Shown one piece after another: positions 1-11,892 of a stretch of 64,000 nt of DNA. The DNA is from Ursus arctos (lineage: Eukaryota; Chordata; Mammalia; Carnivora; Ursidae): contig NC_079873.1 in assembly GCF_023065955.2 (NCBI RefSeq), positions 102,152,128 to 102,216,127 on the forward strand, written 5' to 3'. The translations under genes and the position numbers were made by a program. Under the pieces are notes generated by a model. That model was not told the DNA's origin. It ran no database searches and saw only the letters and a list, made by a program, of their open reading frames with translations. Numbering within the stretch: position 1 is the first letter of the stretch; each line of letters starts with the position of its first letter.

Positions 1-626
1 TACCCAGTAGTGCAATTGCTGGATTGAATTCTACACAGAAACTATATTCTAATTGTTAAGTATCTAGACCATGATAATTATTAGCAACCCAGCACAACAA
101 ACTGTCCCTGATATCTTTGGAAATAGGGGGCTCAGAATAGGTTTGTAATTGGCCCCTTAGTCAAATGATATCCAACTGATTAAGGAATGCTTATGCCTTG
201 CATCCTAGATGCCTGAAAAACAAATATCTTCTCCCTCTCTCATTAAAGCTTTTCTATTTCTAGATAAATCTACAGTTTTCACCCATAATAAGACACCCAA
301 GCTGAGAAGTCCTCTGGTAAAAAAAAAAAAAAAAAAACACAAAACTATGAAGTATTTTAGCTCAGTTGGTATGCATATAGTCAATGTCAATCAAACACAT
401 ATATTGACCCCTTACTATGTGCCCATCCCTGTGACAGCAGCTATAGGGTAGACAGAAAAAGTATTGGCATGGTGCCTCATCTCAAGTGTTTACAGCGTAT
501 TTGGGGGATAAGATTAACATAAAAAAACAATTATATAAAAGAACATGTTTTGAGTTGGATTATTCAGAGTCTAGGTGCTCTAGCATTAAGGAAAGAAGAA
601 AGTAAGTGTAGATTAGGATTTTTGTC
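1..626. other. no recognised feature
   Basis: Unique-looking AT-rich DNA with one A-run near 320-336. I see no repeat family, RNA gene or credible exon here; the short open frames lack any recognisable domain. Confidence 0.5.
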
Positions 627-640
627 AAGAACTGTGAATG

Positions 641-841
641 GGGGGCGCCTGGGTGGCACAGCGGTTGAGCGTCTACCTTCGGCTCAGGGCGTGATCCCGG
701 CGTTGTGGGATCGAGCCCCACATCAGGCTCCTCCGCTGTTAGCCTGCTTCTTCCTCTCCCACTCCCCCTGCTTGTGTTCCCTCTCTCGCTGGCTGTCTCT
801 ATCTCTATCGAATAAATAAATAAAAATCTTTAAAAAAAAAA
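641..841 (+). mobile_element. young carnivore tRNA-derived SINE (SINEC type)
   Basis: The head GGGGCGCCTGGGTGGCAC is followed by a tRNA-like region with a B-box-like GATCGAGCCCCAC, then a CT-rich stretch, an AAATAAATAAATAAAA tail and an A-run. The target duplication AAGAACTGTGAATG lies at 627-640 and 842-855 with no mismatch, so the insertion is young. It is non-autonomous and depends on LINE-1 machinery. Confidence 0.95.
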
Positions 842-855
842 AAGAACTGTGAATG

Positions 856-2777
856 AGGTCTGAGATTTTACTCTACTTAAATGCTAGCAAGTTGGCCTGC
901 CAGTTTCATGGATACCAGTAGGAAACATGAGATTCCTGGATTAGAAATGACATATGATGTATTGCTCATAGCAACAGCAGTAGCAAGAGTATCTGCATTT
1001 TTGCATTGGTTTCAGACTCCCAATTCCCAAAGGATAATGTGAAGAGGGCCAAATGATACGTGCACATGAAGTAGGTTGCATTATAGGCGAGGAATCCTGA
1101 ATTTAGGGAACTCGAGCTTATCGAATCTTTTACAACGAGCAATAAGCATATCCACCCTTTGTTCCAGATGGAGACACTCTCTCTGTATTGCAAGGCTCTT
1201 GCCTATACAAACATTCTTAGAAAAATAGTCTGGTGGAATGGGCAGTCAGTGCCCTCACTTGCAAGATATTCAGATACATAAGAGACTCAGTAGTTAGGCA
1301 AGTTTGTGGAGTCATGGCTTTGGAAGTGGGTGCAGATCACAGAACAAATGGCTAATATAAATCCATGTCCATTACAAAGCACATGTCCTAAAGAAAAGAG
1401 ATTTCCTGAAATGGCTAAAAAAATCCTAAAATTTCAGAGCTGCAAAGGCCTTTTGCAGCCATGGAGACAGAGTCTCAGAGAAGTCAAGTGGTCCTAATAT
1501 CATTGTGATGTACAACTAGCATGTTTCTTCGGTCTGATTAGGCAGGGATACTCTGTGCCCACTGAACAATGTCCTACTTTTCATAGTAGAATGATGGTTG
1601 AAGACCTTTTTATAAATAAAATTATTACCTGCACCAGGATTACACTAATGTATTGACATCTACAGCACTAGCTAAATGAACCATAAATCAAATACACTGA
1701 AGTCATTTTCCACCAAATCAAGTCAGGCTTTGGTCAAAAGAATTAGCATTGTGATATACTTAATGGCTGCCATTTGTAGGGGGTCTCTGACTAGATCACT
1801 TTGGACAAAGAGAAAAACTTGTGGAGTCATGAAACAGTACTGACTATAAATCATACTGCAGAGCTAGAGGGCTAAGAGCAATAATTGACTTGAATTGACT
1901 ATCTCGTGAAACCATCTAAGGATTCACAGGTCTTTGTTTACTAATCTAGCTGCACTTCCCTACTTTCTCTGGATTCACAAGTGCTATAAATAATACTACT
2001 TGTTTCATCTAAGTATACCTTTGGTCCTTCTCAATTTGCATAGCTTCGTAACTGGGACAAAGGGTGAGGGAGGAATATAAGAACTATCCAGAATACAAAA
2101 CCAGAACCCAGAGTATAGATAAATCTTCTTGTATTTGTGGGGAATCTGGATAAGAATTATAATCCCAGAGTAAGAAAGTTAATTGGACTTAAATATAAAT
2201 TCTGGATGGGTTTCATTAAACCTGGCTCAGAAAGTCAGGAGTGAGTATTGAACAAATGAAAAATCTACTTGTGAGTTTCTGATTTTGTATGCAAATCATG
2301 CCACAGTATGAGAAAATATAGCGCCTTTCATAACCAGAAATACACTGGCATATAAAAGCCAAAAACAGAAGAAGTTAAGTGTGACTCTTAGCCCCCACCA
2401 TCATCCCCCACCTCTAAGCTTCCAAAACCCTAGGGTTGACTTAAAAGTCATTGCCATCTGTAAATGGCTTAAGCAGAATTAGCTTTATCTGGCTTCATAA
2501 ATTACTTTAACATAGACTTGTGTTGAGATCAAGGGAGATGATATTCTCAGTGCACCTGGCAATATATACCTGAAGTATCTGTATTCATTTCTGGGTACCG
2601 TATGTAACAAGAAACCTTCAAAACTGTAGTGTGTCCAGACCAATCAATATGATTATGGAACTTGGAGTCTCAGTCTTTGAGAACTAGTTGGGGCCCTAAA
2701 GATGTGTAGTCAGGAAAAGATTTAGTGGGAAACCATTAGGAGTGTCTTCAAACCTTGGCAGGGTTATTATTTTTAAT
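856..2777. other. unique DNA, no gene recognised
   Basis: No convincing repeat or exon. A MIR-like scrap (GACAGAGTCTCAGAGAAGTC region near 1465-1490) is possible but too weak to call. Confidence 0.45.
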
Positions 2778-3155
2778 AAATTACTCATTCTGAGAGATAC
2801 GCCGGCCCTGGAAGTGAGGGCAGGGACGCCGGGTGTGGGGCGCACATCCCGGGACGCTGCAGGGTTGAGCAGCACCAACACTAACAGAGTTAAAGTGTAC
2901 AGAACATCAGTGGAGAACGGGCCGCAATCCCTCTGTTCTGTGACAATTCAGCCTCTGCTGCTCTGACTCTCAGAAGAGGCATAGCAGACCGCTAGGGAAA
3001 GCCGCCAGAGAACAAAATCCTGGAAATACCGGCTCACAGCGTGCCCATCCCCATCCCCCCTCGCAGGGGACACGGAGACTCTACCCAAACAGGGTTGCCT
3101 GAGTATCGGCGCGGCTGGCCCCTCCCCCAGAACACAGAAGGCAGGCTGAAAAATC

Positions 3156-3393
3156 AAGAAGCCCACAACCCGGGGAGCCTGGGTGGCGCAGTCATTGAGT
3201 GCCTGTCTCCAGCTAAGGGCGTGATCCCATGATCCCGGCGTTCAGGAAAGGAGTCCCTCATCGGGCTCCTCCGCTGGGAGCCTGCTTCTTCCTCTCCCAC
3301 TCCCCTGCTTCTGTTCCGGTTCTTGCTGACTGTCTGTCTCTCTCTCTCAGATAAATAAATAACTAAAATCTTTAAAGAAGAAGCCCACATCCC
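3156..3393 (+). mobile_element. SINE embedded in the LINE-1 5' UTR (copy A)
   Basis: A degenerate SINEC element occupies 3172-3377: head GGGGAGCCTGGGTGGCGCAG, a tRNA-like body, CT-rich stretch, and tail ATAAATAAATAACTAAAATC. It is flanked by AAGAAGCCCACAACCC (3156-3171) and AAGAAGCCCACATCCC (3378-3393). The same SINE, duplication and mismatch lie at the matching place in copy B, so this was inherited with the LINE-1 and is not a private insertion. Copy A has an extra 8-bp repeat (ATGATCCC) near 3229 that copy B lacks. The B-box region is eroded, so Pol III activity is doubtful. Confidence 0.9.
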
Positions 3394-3479
3394 TAAGATC
3401 CCTATAAAACAAGGGGCACGGCCTGGGACCCAGTCAATAATTTGGACTCTGGACAACCCCGCAACCTCTCCTCATCAGA

Positions 3480-4329
3480 ATGACAAGAAGGAGAAGCCCC
3501 CCCCCCCCCCCGGAAAGAAAACAGAGTGAGTCTGTGGCCTCTGCCACAGAAATAATGGATATGGATGTAACCAAAGTATCAGAAATGGATTTCAGAGTAA
3601 CGATGGTCAAAATGATGAGTAGAATTGAAAAAACTATTAACGAAAAGGTTACCGAGAATATAGAATCCCTAAGGACAGAAATGAGAGCGAATCTGACAGA
3701 AATTAAAAATTCTATGAGCCAAATGCAGGCAAAACTAGAGGCTCTGACGGCCAGGGTCGCAGAAGCAGAGGAACGGGTTAGTGAATTGGAGGATGGGTTA
3801 ATAGAGGAAAAAAACAAAATAGAAGCTGGTGTTAAAAAAAATCCACGCCCACGAATGTAGGTTACAGGAGATTACTGACTCAATGAAACGATCCAATGTT
3901 AGAATCATCGGCATCCCCGAGGGGGTGGGGAAAAATGGAGGTCTAGAAGAGATATTTGAACAAATTGTAGCTGAAAACTTCCCTAATCTAGCAAGGGAAA
4001 CAAAAATTCGTGTCCAAGAGGCAGAGAGGACCCCTCCCAAACTCAACCATGACAAACCTACGCCATGTCACGTCATAGTGCATTTCACAAATATTAGATC
4101 CAAGGATACAGTATTGAAAGCGGCCAGGGCAAAGAAATTTCTCACGTACCAAGGCAAAGGCATCAGAATTACGTCAGACCTGTCTACACAGACCTGGAAT
4201 GAGAGAAAGGGTTGGGGGAGCATATTTAAAGCTCTTTCAGAGAAAAACATGCAGCCAAGGATCCTTTATCCAGCAAGGCTGTCATTCAGAATTGATGGAG
4301 AAATAAAGACATTTCAGAATCGCCAGTAA
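3480..4329 (+). pseudogene. LINE-1 ORF1 (RNA-binding chaperone), frameshifted
   Basis: ORF1p of LINE-1 coats LINE-1 RNA as a coiled-coil trimer and acts as a nucleic-acid chaperone. The start codon at 3480 matches the intact ORF1 of copy B. The first frame (126 codons, 3480-3860) covers the N-terminus and heptad coiled coil. The frame is then lost by one extra A in an A-run at 3834-3841 (8 A against 7 in copy B). The remainder (to 4329) holds the RRM, with NVRIIGIPE, and the C-terminal domain, with RILYPARLSFRIDGE. A long C-run near 3497-3511 replaces CCCCACCCAGC of copy B and adds two codons of proline. The stop is five codons earlier than in copy B. Confidence 0.93.
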
Positions 4330-4461
4330 CTAACCAAGTTTGTAACCACGAAACCAGCCCTACAGGAGATATTAAGGGGGGTTCTATAAAAGTAAAAAGG
4401 CCCCAAGAGTGATACAGAACAGAAAGTCACAGCCAATACAAACAAAGACTTTACTGGCAAC

Positions 4462-7400
4462 ATGACATCATTAAAATCATATCTCTCAGTACTCAGTCTT
4501 AATGTTAATGGCTTAAATGCTCCCATAAAATTCCACAGGGTTGCAGATTGGATAAAAAGAAATGACCCATCCATTTGCTGTCTACAAGAGACTCATTTCG
4601 AACCCAAAGATGCATTCAGACTGAGAGTAAGGGGATGGAGTACCATCTTTCACGCAAATGGACCTCAAAAGAAAGCTGGGGTAGCAATTCTCATATCAGA
4701 TAAATTGGATTTTAAACTACAGACTATAGTTAGAGATGCAGAAGGGCACTATATTATTCTTAAAGGAAGTATTCAAAAAGTGGATATGACAATTATAAAT
4801 ATATATGCCCCCAACAGGGGAGCAGCAAGATACACAAGCCAACTCTTAACCAGAATAAAGAGACATATAAATAAAAATACATTAATAGTAGGGGACCTCA
4901 ACACTCCACTATCAGAAATAGACAGAACACCCTGGCAAAAACTAAGCAAAGAATCAAAGGCTTTGAATGCCATACTCGACGAGTTGGACCTCATAGATAT
5001 ATATAGAACACTACACCCCAGAACAAAGCATACTCATTCTATTCTAATGCCCATGGAACATTCTCAAGAATAGACCATGTTCTGGGTCACAAAACAGGTC
5101 TCAACCGATACCAAAAGATTGAAATTATCCCCTGCATATTCTCAGACCACAACGCTCTGAAATTGGAACTCAACCCCAAGGAAAAATTTGGAAGAAACTC
5201 AAACACTTGGAGACTAAGAACCATCCTGCTCAGGAATGACTCGATAAACCAGGAAATCAAAAATCAAATTAGGGGCGCCTGGGTGGCACAGCGGTTGAGC
5301 GTCTGCCTTCGGCTCAGGGCGTGATCCTGGCGTTGTGGGATCGAGCCCCACATCGGGCTCCTCTGCTGTGGGCCTGCTTCTTCCTCTCCCGCTCCCCCTG
5401 CTTGTGTTCCCTCTCTCGCTGGCTGTCTCTATCTCTGTCAAGTAAATAAATAAAATCTTTAAAAAAAAAAATCAAATTAAACAATTTATGGAGACCAATG
5501 AGAATGAAAACACAACAGTCCAAAACCTATGGGATACTGCAAAGGCGGTCCTAAGGGGGAAATACATAGCCATCCAAGCCTCACTCAAAAGAATAAAAAA
5601 ATCTAAAATGCAGTTTTTATATTCTCACCTCAAGAAGCTGGAACAGCAACAGAGGGACAGGCCTAATCCACGCACGAGGAAGCAGTTGACCAAAATTAGA
5701 GCTGAAATCAATCAAGCAGAAACCAGAAGTACAGTAGAGCAGATCAACAGGACTAGAAGCTGGTTCTTTGAGAGAATCAATAAAATTGACAGACCACTGG
5801 CAAGACTTATCCAAAAGAAAAGAGAAAGGACCCAGATTATTAAAATTATGAATGAAAAAGGAGAGGTCACGACGAACACCATTGAAACTGGAAGGATTAT
5901 TAGAAATTTTTATCAACAGCTATATGCCAATAAACTAAGCAATCTGGAAGAGATGGAATCATTCCTGGAAACCTATAAACTACGAAGATTGAAACAGGAA
6001 GAAATTGATTTCTTAAACAGGCCATTTAATTATGAAGAGATTGAGTCAGTGATAAACAACCTTCCAAATAACAAAATTCCAGGCCCGGATGGTTTTCCTG
6101 GGGAATTCTACCAAACATTCAAAGAAGAAATAATACCTGTTCTCCTAAAGCTATTTCAAAAAATAGAAACAGAAGGAAAGCTACCAAACTCATTCTATGA
6201 GGGCAATATTACCTTGATCCCCTAACCAGGCAAAGACCCCCTCAAAAAGGAGAATTACAGACCGATCTCCCTAATGAATATGGACGCCAAAATCCTCAAC
6301 AAGATACTTGCTAATAGAATCCAACAGTACATTAAAAGGATTATCCATCACGATCAAGTGGGATTCATACCTGGGATGCAAGCTTGGTTCAATATTTGCA
6401 AATCAATCAGCGTGATACATCATATCAACAAGAAAAGACTCAGGAACCATATGATCCTCTCAATCGATGCCGAAAAAGCATTTGACAAAATACAGCATCC
6501 TTTCCTGATTAAAACCCTTCAGAGTGTAGGAATAGAAGGTACATTTCTCAATCTCATAAAAGCCATCTATGAAAAGCCTACTGCAAATATTATTCTCCAT
6601 GGGGAAAAGCTGGAAGCCTTTCCCTTAAGATCAGGAACACGACAAGGATGCCCACTCTCACCACTATTATTCAACATAGTACTAGAAGTCCTTGCAACAG
6701 CAATCAGACGACAAAAAGGGATCAAACGTATCCAAATCGGCAAAGAAGAAGTCAAAATGTCTCTCTTCGCAGATGACATGATACTCTATATGGAAAACCC
6801 AAAGGAAGCCACTCCCAAACTATTAGAATTTATAGAGCAATTCAGTAACGTGGCGGGATACAAAATCAATAATCATAAATCAGTTGCATTTCTATACACG
6901 AATAACGAGACCGAAGAAAGAGAAATTAGGGAATCCATCCCATTTACAATAGCACCAAAAACCATACGTTACCTTGGAATTAACTTAACCAGAGACGTAA
7001 AGGACCTATATTCTAGAAACTATAAATCACTCTTGAAAGACATTGAGGAAGACATAAAAAGATGGAAAGATATTCCATGCTCATGAATCGGAAGAATTAA
7101 CATAGTTAAAATGTCCATGCTACCCAGAGCAATCTACACTTTCAATGCTATCCCGATCAAAATACCGAGGACATTTTTCAAAGAACTGGAACAAATAGTC
7201 CTTAAATTTGTATGGAACCAGAAAAGGCCCCGAATCTCCAAGGAACTGTTGAAAAGGAAAAACAAAGCTGGGGGCATCACAATGCCGGATTTCGAGCTGT
7301 ACTACAAAGCTGTGATCACAAAGACAGCATGGTACTGGCACAAAAACAGACACATAGACCAATGGAACAGAATAGAGAGCCCAGAAATGGACCCTCGGCT

Positions 7401-8496
7401 CTTTGGGCAACTAATATTTGATAAAGCAGGAAAAAACATCCGGTGGGAAAAAGACAGTCTCTTCAATAAATGGTGCTGGGAAAATTGGACAGCTACATGC
7501 AAAAGAATGAAACTTGACCACTATCTCACACCATACACAAAAATAAACTCCAAATGGATGAAAGACCTCGATGTGAGACAGGAATCCATCAAAATTCTAG
7601 AAGAGAACATAGGCAGCAACCTCTACGACATCGGCCAAAGCAACCTTTTTCATGATACATCCCCAAAGGCAAGAGAAACAAAAGATAAAATGAATTTATG
7701 GGACTTCATCAAGATTAAAAGTTTCTGCACAGCCAAGGAAACAGTCAGAAAAACTAAGAGGCGGCCCACGGAATGGGAGAAGATATTTGCAAATGACACT
7801 ACAGATAAAGGACTGGTATCCAAGATCTACAAAGAACTTCTCAAGCTCTATACACGAGAAACAAAAAAACAAATCAAAAAATGGGCAGAAGATATGAACA
7901 GACACTTTTCCAATGAAGACATACAAATGGCTAACAGACACATGAAAAAATGTTCAAAATCATTAGCCATCAAGGAAATTCAAATCAAAACCACACTGAG
8001 ATACCACCTTACGCCAGTTAGAATGGCAAAAATAGACAAGGCAAGAAACAACAATTGTTGGAGAGGATGTGGAGAAAGGGGATCCCTCCTACATTGTTGG
8101 TGGGAATGCAAGTTGGTACAGCCACTCTGGAAAACAGTGTGGAGGTCCCTTAAAAAGGTAAAAATTGAGCTACCCTATGATCCAGCCATTGCACTACTGG
8201 GTGTTTACCCCAAAGATACAGACGTAGTGAAGAGAAGGGCCATATGCACCCCAATGTTCATAGCAGCAATGTCCACAATAGCTAAATCGTGGAAGGAGCC
8301 GAGATGCCCTTCAACAGATGACCGGATTAAGAAGTTGTGGTCCATATATACAATGGAATATTACTCAGCTATCAGAAAGAACGAGTTCTCAACATTTGCT
8401 ACAACATGGACAGCACTGGAGGAGATAATGCTAAGTGAAATAAGTCAAGCAGAGAAAGACAACTATCATATGATTTCTCTCATCTATGGAACATAA
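4462..8496 (+). pseudogene. LINE-1 ORF2 (endonuclease / reverse transcriptase), broken
   Basis: ORF2p nicks target DNA and reverse-transcribes LINE-1 RNA from the nick. Visible in order: APE-type endonuclease ([25 protein letters not shown]), RT ([16 protein letters not shown] catalytic motif at 6766-6777) and the C-terminal cysteine motif C-x3-C-x7-H-x4-C (8056-8109). Breaks: a -1 frameshift near 5028 (stop at 5071-5073), a SINE insertion at 5272-5466 with duplicated target, a Lys-to-stop TAA at 6223-6225 and a Trp-to-stop TGA at 7084-7086. The SINE plus duplication adds 208 bp, which happens to return the reading frame after the -1 shift. Confidence 0.93.
5272..5466 (+). mobile_element. young SINE inserted in LINE-1 ORF2
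   Basis: Complete SINEC element with head GGGGCGCCTGGGTGGCACAG, tail AAATAAATAAAATC and A-run. The 13-bp duplication AAAAATCAAATTA (5259-5271 and 5467-5479) is perfect. Copy B lacks it, so it is private to copy A and later than the LINE-1 insertion. Confidence 0.95.
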
Positions 8497-8764
8497 GAAC
8501 TAGGATGATCGGTAGGGGAAGAAAGGGATAAAGAAAGGGGGGGTAATCAGAAGGGGGAATGAAACATGAGAGACTATGGACTATGAGAAACAAACTGAGG
8601 GCCTCAGAGGGGAGGGGGGTGGGGGAATGGGATAAACTGGTGATGGGTAGTAAGGAGGGCACGTATTGCATGGTGCACTGGGTGTTATACACAACTAATG
8701 AATCATCGAGCCTTACATCAGAATCCGGGGATGTACTGTATGGTGACTAACATAATATAATAAA
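8497..8764 (+). promoter_or_regulatory. LINE-1 3' UTR with G-rich tract and AATAAA
   Basis: Holds a G-rich tract near 8608-8635 (GGGGAGGGGGGTGGGGG), a typical feature of mammalian LINE-1 3' UTRs with G-quadruplex potential, and the polyadenylation signal AATAAA at 8759-8764. Confidence 0.8.
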
Positions 8765-8791
8765 AAAAACATTAAAAAATTACTCAATCTG

Positions 8792-9256
8792 GGTGGTTCC
8801 AGAGAACAAAAATTGGCTATTGGTGTGGTTGAAAAAGAAAACAGAATTCAACTCAGTGAAAGAAATAACTCTCAAATAATTGCAGCTGTCTGAAAATGAA
8901 ATAAGAACAAAGTAGGGCAGGATAAATCTTCTGAATAGAAGAATCCATTTGCAGTGTTACCCTCCTCCCTCGGACTTAGTACACTCACAGAGTCTGGGAG
9001 TCAGGACCTTAAAGTGGCATGCTACCACTAGACACCAGGACCCTCAATCCTCTGGCTGCAAAGCCTCTAGCTCTTTGAGCCCATTAGATTAAGAACAATC
9101 CATCTCTGAACAGAAGAGTTGGGATGCTACAAATAAAACCATTAGTTTTTTCTTAGAAACTTCACATTCTAGGACACTGAGGGGAAAAAATCATCTAAGC
9201 TTCCAATTAAGTCCATATTGCAGACCGAGGCTGACAGTGCCAATGGTTTTACTCTT
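8792..9256. other. unique DNA, nothing recognised
   Basis: No repeat family or exon that I can support. Confidence 0.45.
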
Positions 9257-9276
9257 TGCTTCTTCTAGCATCTTCT

Positions 9277-9482
9277 TTTTTTTTTAAAGATTTTATTTAT
9301 TTATTTATTTATTTGACAGAGAGACAGACAGCCAGCGAGAGAGGGAACACAGCAGGGGGAGTGGGAGAGGAAGAAGCAGGCTCCCAGCGGAGGAGCCCGA
9401 TGTGGGACTGGATCCTGGAACGCCGGGATCACGCCCTGAGCCTAAGGCAGACGCTTAATGACTGCACTACCCAGGCGCCCCC
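9277..9482 (-). mobile_element. young SINE
   Basis: Reverse-complement SINEC with T-run at the left and head CCCAGGCGCCCC at the right. Perfect 20-bp target duplication TGCTTCTTCTAGCATCTTCT at 9257-9276 and 9483-9502. Confidence 0.95.
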
Positions 9483-9502
9483 TGCTTCTTCTAGCATCTT
9501 CT

Positions 9503-10347
9503 ATCAGTTTACTGGAAAGCCAAGCTGTGTTGTGGCCCAAACCACAGCACCAACTATGCTTTACAGGCAAGAGCCTCTGACACACGTAGTATGAATAATG
9601 CAGTCTGTACCTCCCACTGGGCTATAGACTCTTCTGGATATCTTCCATGCCCTTCATCCAGCTCTCTGGTCCATGCAGTATATTACATGTTTCCCCTCCA
9701 CTAAAAAGAGCCCCTTTGCAGGTGTAGTAACTTTAAATTCATTGCCTACATCACAAAGAATGAAGAAAGTAGAACTTTTCTCTGCCTTACTATATTTTCC
9801 ACCCCCTTAAGTATGCTGAGGCATGCCTTATTTGCTTAGGACTCATTGCAGAATGAAGAGGAGAAATTAGGACATGCATATGCCCTCTCCTACTCCTCTT
9901 AGTTTTTCTCATGGTGCAGACCTAGAAGGGAAGACTCTTCCCCTTATGCCTTCTGTCTGTTCACACCTGGCTGTTGATATGCTACAAGTGGAAATTTGCA
10001 TAATTTAGAAAATCCTCTCTCAACAATGTCTAGCTTTCAAGCTATAGTCCTGGTATAGAACTCTATTATGAATGTCAAAAGCTGAAGGTTAATGTTTTCT
10101 TTCATATTTTGCTCTCAATCTTATTTCCTTACCAGTAGATGGATGTCTTAAGCTAAGAAAAATTATGTACCCCAAAATGCAAATAAGAAAAATGCATTTA
10201 TATTTTTTTCAAACTATTTCCTCTATTACATACATTATTATTTATTCAGCACTATTCACGGTATATGTATTTTATATGTTACAACACTATATAAATCATG
10301 ACTCTTTCAGAAACATGTGAGAGAAACCCAATTCAAACAGTTTAAGC
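9503..10347. other. unique DNA, nothing recognised
   Basis: AT-rich, no repeat family or exon that I can support. Confidence 0.4.
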
Positions 10348-10360
10348 AGAAAGAAAGGAA

Positions 10361-10396
<36 letters not shown>

Positions 10397-10439
10397 AAAA
10401 AGAAAAGAAAAGAAAAGAAAAGAAAAAAGAGAGAGAAAG
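10348..10439 (+). repeat. (GAAA)n / (GAAAA)n purine microsatellite
   Basis: Pure purine on the + strand: AAAGGAAAAG, then GAAA units shifting to AAAAG units and ending GAGAGAAAGGGGGG. It is not attached to an obvious SINE. Confidence 0.9.
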
Positions 10440-11133
10440 GGGGGAAGGCAGGCTAGCATTTATCAGTTTATAAATTCAAAGGGTAACCTCCCTCAGGTGA
10501 ACTGAAGAGCTCACATACTCTATCCTCTCAAAACTCTTCTGTGTGTTGGGTTCATCCTGCAGACAGACTCTCTCCATGTGCAAGGGAAGATGACTGCCCA
10601 CAGCTCCAGTTTATATGCTCCAATTCAGAAATTCAAATAGAAAAACATTTATATCCATCCCAGCACCCAAGTCAATCCAGAGAAGGCATGTGGTTAGCCC
10701 TGCTTAGATTGTTGCCCATCTCTTCACCACTGTTATCAATGAATAGGACACTACAAGAGGCCCATCCTAGATTATACCATTACCACTATAGCTGGGTTGG
10801 GATGGGGGGGCATCATGATTAACAACCCCACCAGGATAACATGGAATGGCTGAAGGGACAGTCCCTCAAAGGACACAGAGAGTTGGACATAATAAAACAT
10901 CAGATATTGACCTCACAAACATCACCTCAATCCTTAAAATTCTTCAACTTATTCTCACTTAATTGAAATAAGCAAAATACCTAACAAAATAGAAAGTGAT
11001 AAATCATCTGCATATTCCCTGTAATTATTATGGGGGTCCTTAAATAATCTCATGCAGTGTTATTGGGATTTATTTTGTTCTCTGGGAACATATCATTATG
11101 ATAACCATAAAACAAAAATTTAAGGATCAATGA
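10440..11133. other. unique DNA, nothing recognised
   Basis: No supported gene or repeat. Confidence 0.4.
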
Positions 11134-11251
<118 letters not shown>

Positions 11252-11350
11252 CTAAGTACCTTCCCCAAAGTCACATAGCTGTATAATAGAGTTGGAATTC
11301 AAAGCCAATCTTGACTGATTCCCAATGCCCTTGCCCTTTCCCCACATCTT
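11252..11350 (+). mobile_element. MIR SINE fragment
   Basis: ACTAAGTACCTTCCCCAAAGTCACATAGCTG followed by GAATTCAAAGCCAA (split reading) resembles the MIR core and 3' region (AAGTCACACAGCTAGTAAG, GATTCGAACCCAG). Confidence 0.6.
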
Positions 11351-11544
11351 ATATTGTAATACCACCCCACCCACCTTGAGTGGTATCTAGTGCCCTCTGC
11401 TACCATCTTTTAGCCCCAGTCAAAACCAGCTCCGAGAAAAGGAGTTGACAAATTCATTCACACTCAGCTGTCTGACACTGACTGAGATTCTGGTATTCCT
11501 CCCAGGGAAAATTGTAATTTGGTGTGTATCAACTTTAGGAAGCA

Positions 11545-11705
11545 GAATGGCTTCATAATTAAGGGGATGAATGTAGGACTCAGTCTTGCCTCCAACACTT
11601 GCTAGGTTTGTGATCTTCAGAAAGTTATCATTTTGAGCTTCAGGATAACTCATGTGTAAAATATACACCAAATAGCAATGTTGTAAGGATTAACAGAGTT
11701 CATTC
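11545..11705 (-). mobile_element. MIR SINE
   Basis: Reverse MIR pattern: 'tgggactcagtcttgcctcc', 'gtgatcttcagaaagttatc', 'gtaaaatatac', 'gttgtaaggattaacagag'. An old mammalian-wide tRNA-derived repeat. Confidence 0.6.
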
Positions 11706-11892
11706 TGTTAAAATTCCCACCTTAGAACCTGTAAAACAGGTCATGTTAAACAAATATTTCCCCTATTGCGAAGGGATAATTTAACTTTTGTTTTTAAGCC
11801 ATAAAATTCTAGGAGCTTGGGGAAGGCCAAAGGCCCTTCCTGTTCCTCTGAAATCAAATAGAAATGCCTTATATGTATATAGCATTACCATT

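Larger units (their letters stand above)
2793..8776 (+). mobile_element. LINE-1 copy A, 5'-truncated, nearly full length
   Basis: Order seen: partial 5' UTR (2793-3479), ORF1 (3480-4329), a spacer of about 130 bp, ORF2 (4462-8496), a G-rich 3' UTR, AATAAA and a short A-rich tail. The sequence is very close to copy B at 55210-61447 and lacks roughly the first 470 bp of it. Flanks carry a 15-bp target duplication, AAATTACTCATTCTG at 2778-2792 and AAATTACTCAATCTG at 8777-8791, with one mismatch. Lesions: a +1 frameshift in ORF1, and a -1 frameshift, a SINE insertion and two nonsense codons in ORF2. It is dead as an autonomous element and older than copy B. Confidence 0.95.

Noticed and set aside
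3434..3817. 127-codon minus-strand frame, and the similar 204-codon frame at 56313-56927
   Set aside because: Exact antisense of LINE-1 ORF1; open because of ORF1 codon composition.
7120..7410. 96-codon minus-strand frame, repeated at 59782-60072
   Set aside because: Antisense of LINE-1 ORF2 in both copies, so it is a shadow.
8559..8750. 63-codon frame recurring at 19345-19536, 38445-38639 and 61221-61412
   Set aside because: It recurs because it is LINE-1 3' UTR sequence; no start context or domain suggests a third LINE-1 protein, though it is open in several copies.
10317..10505. Lys/Glu/Arg-rich frame
   Set aside because: Translation of a purine microsatellite.
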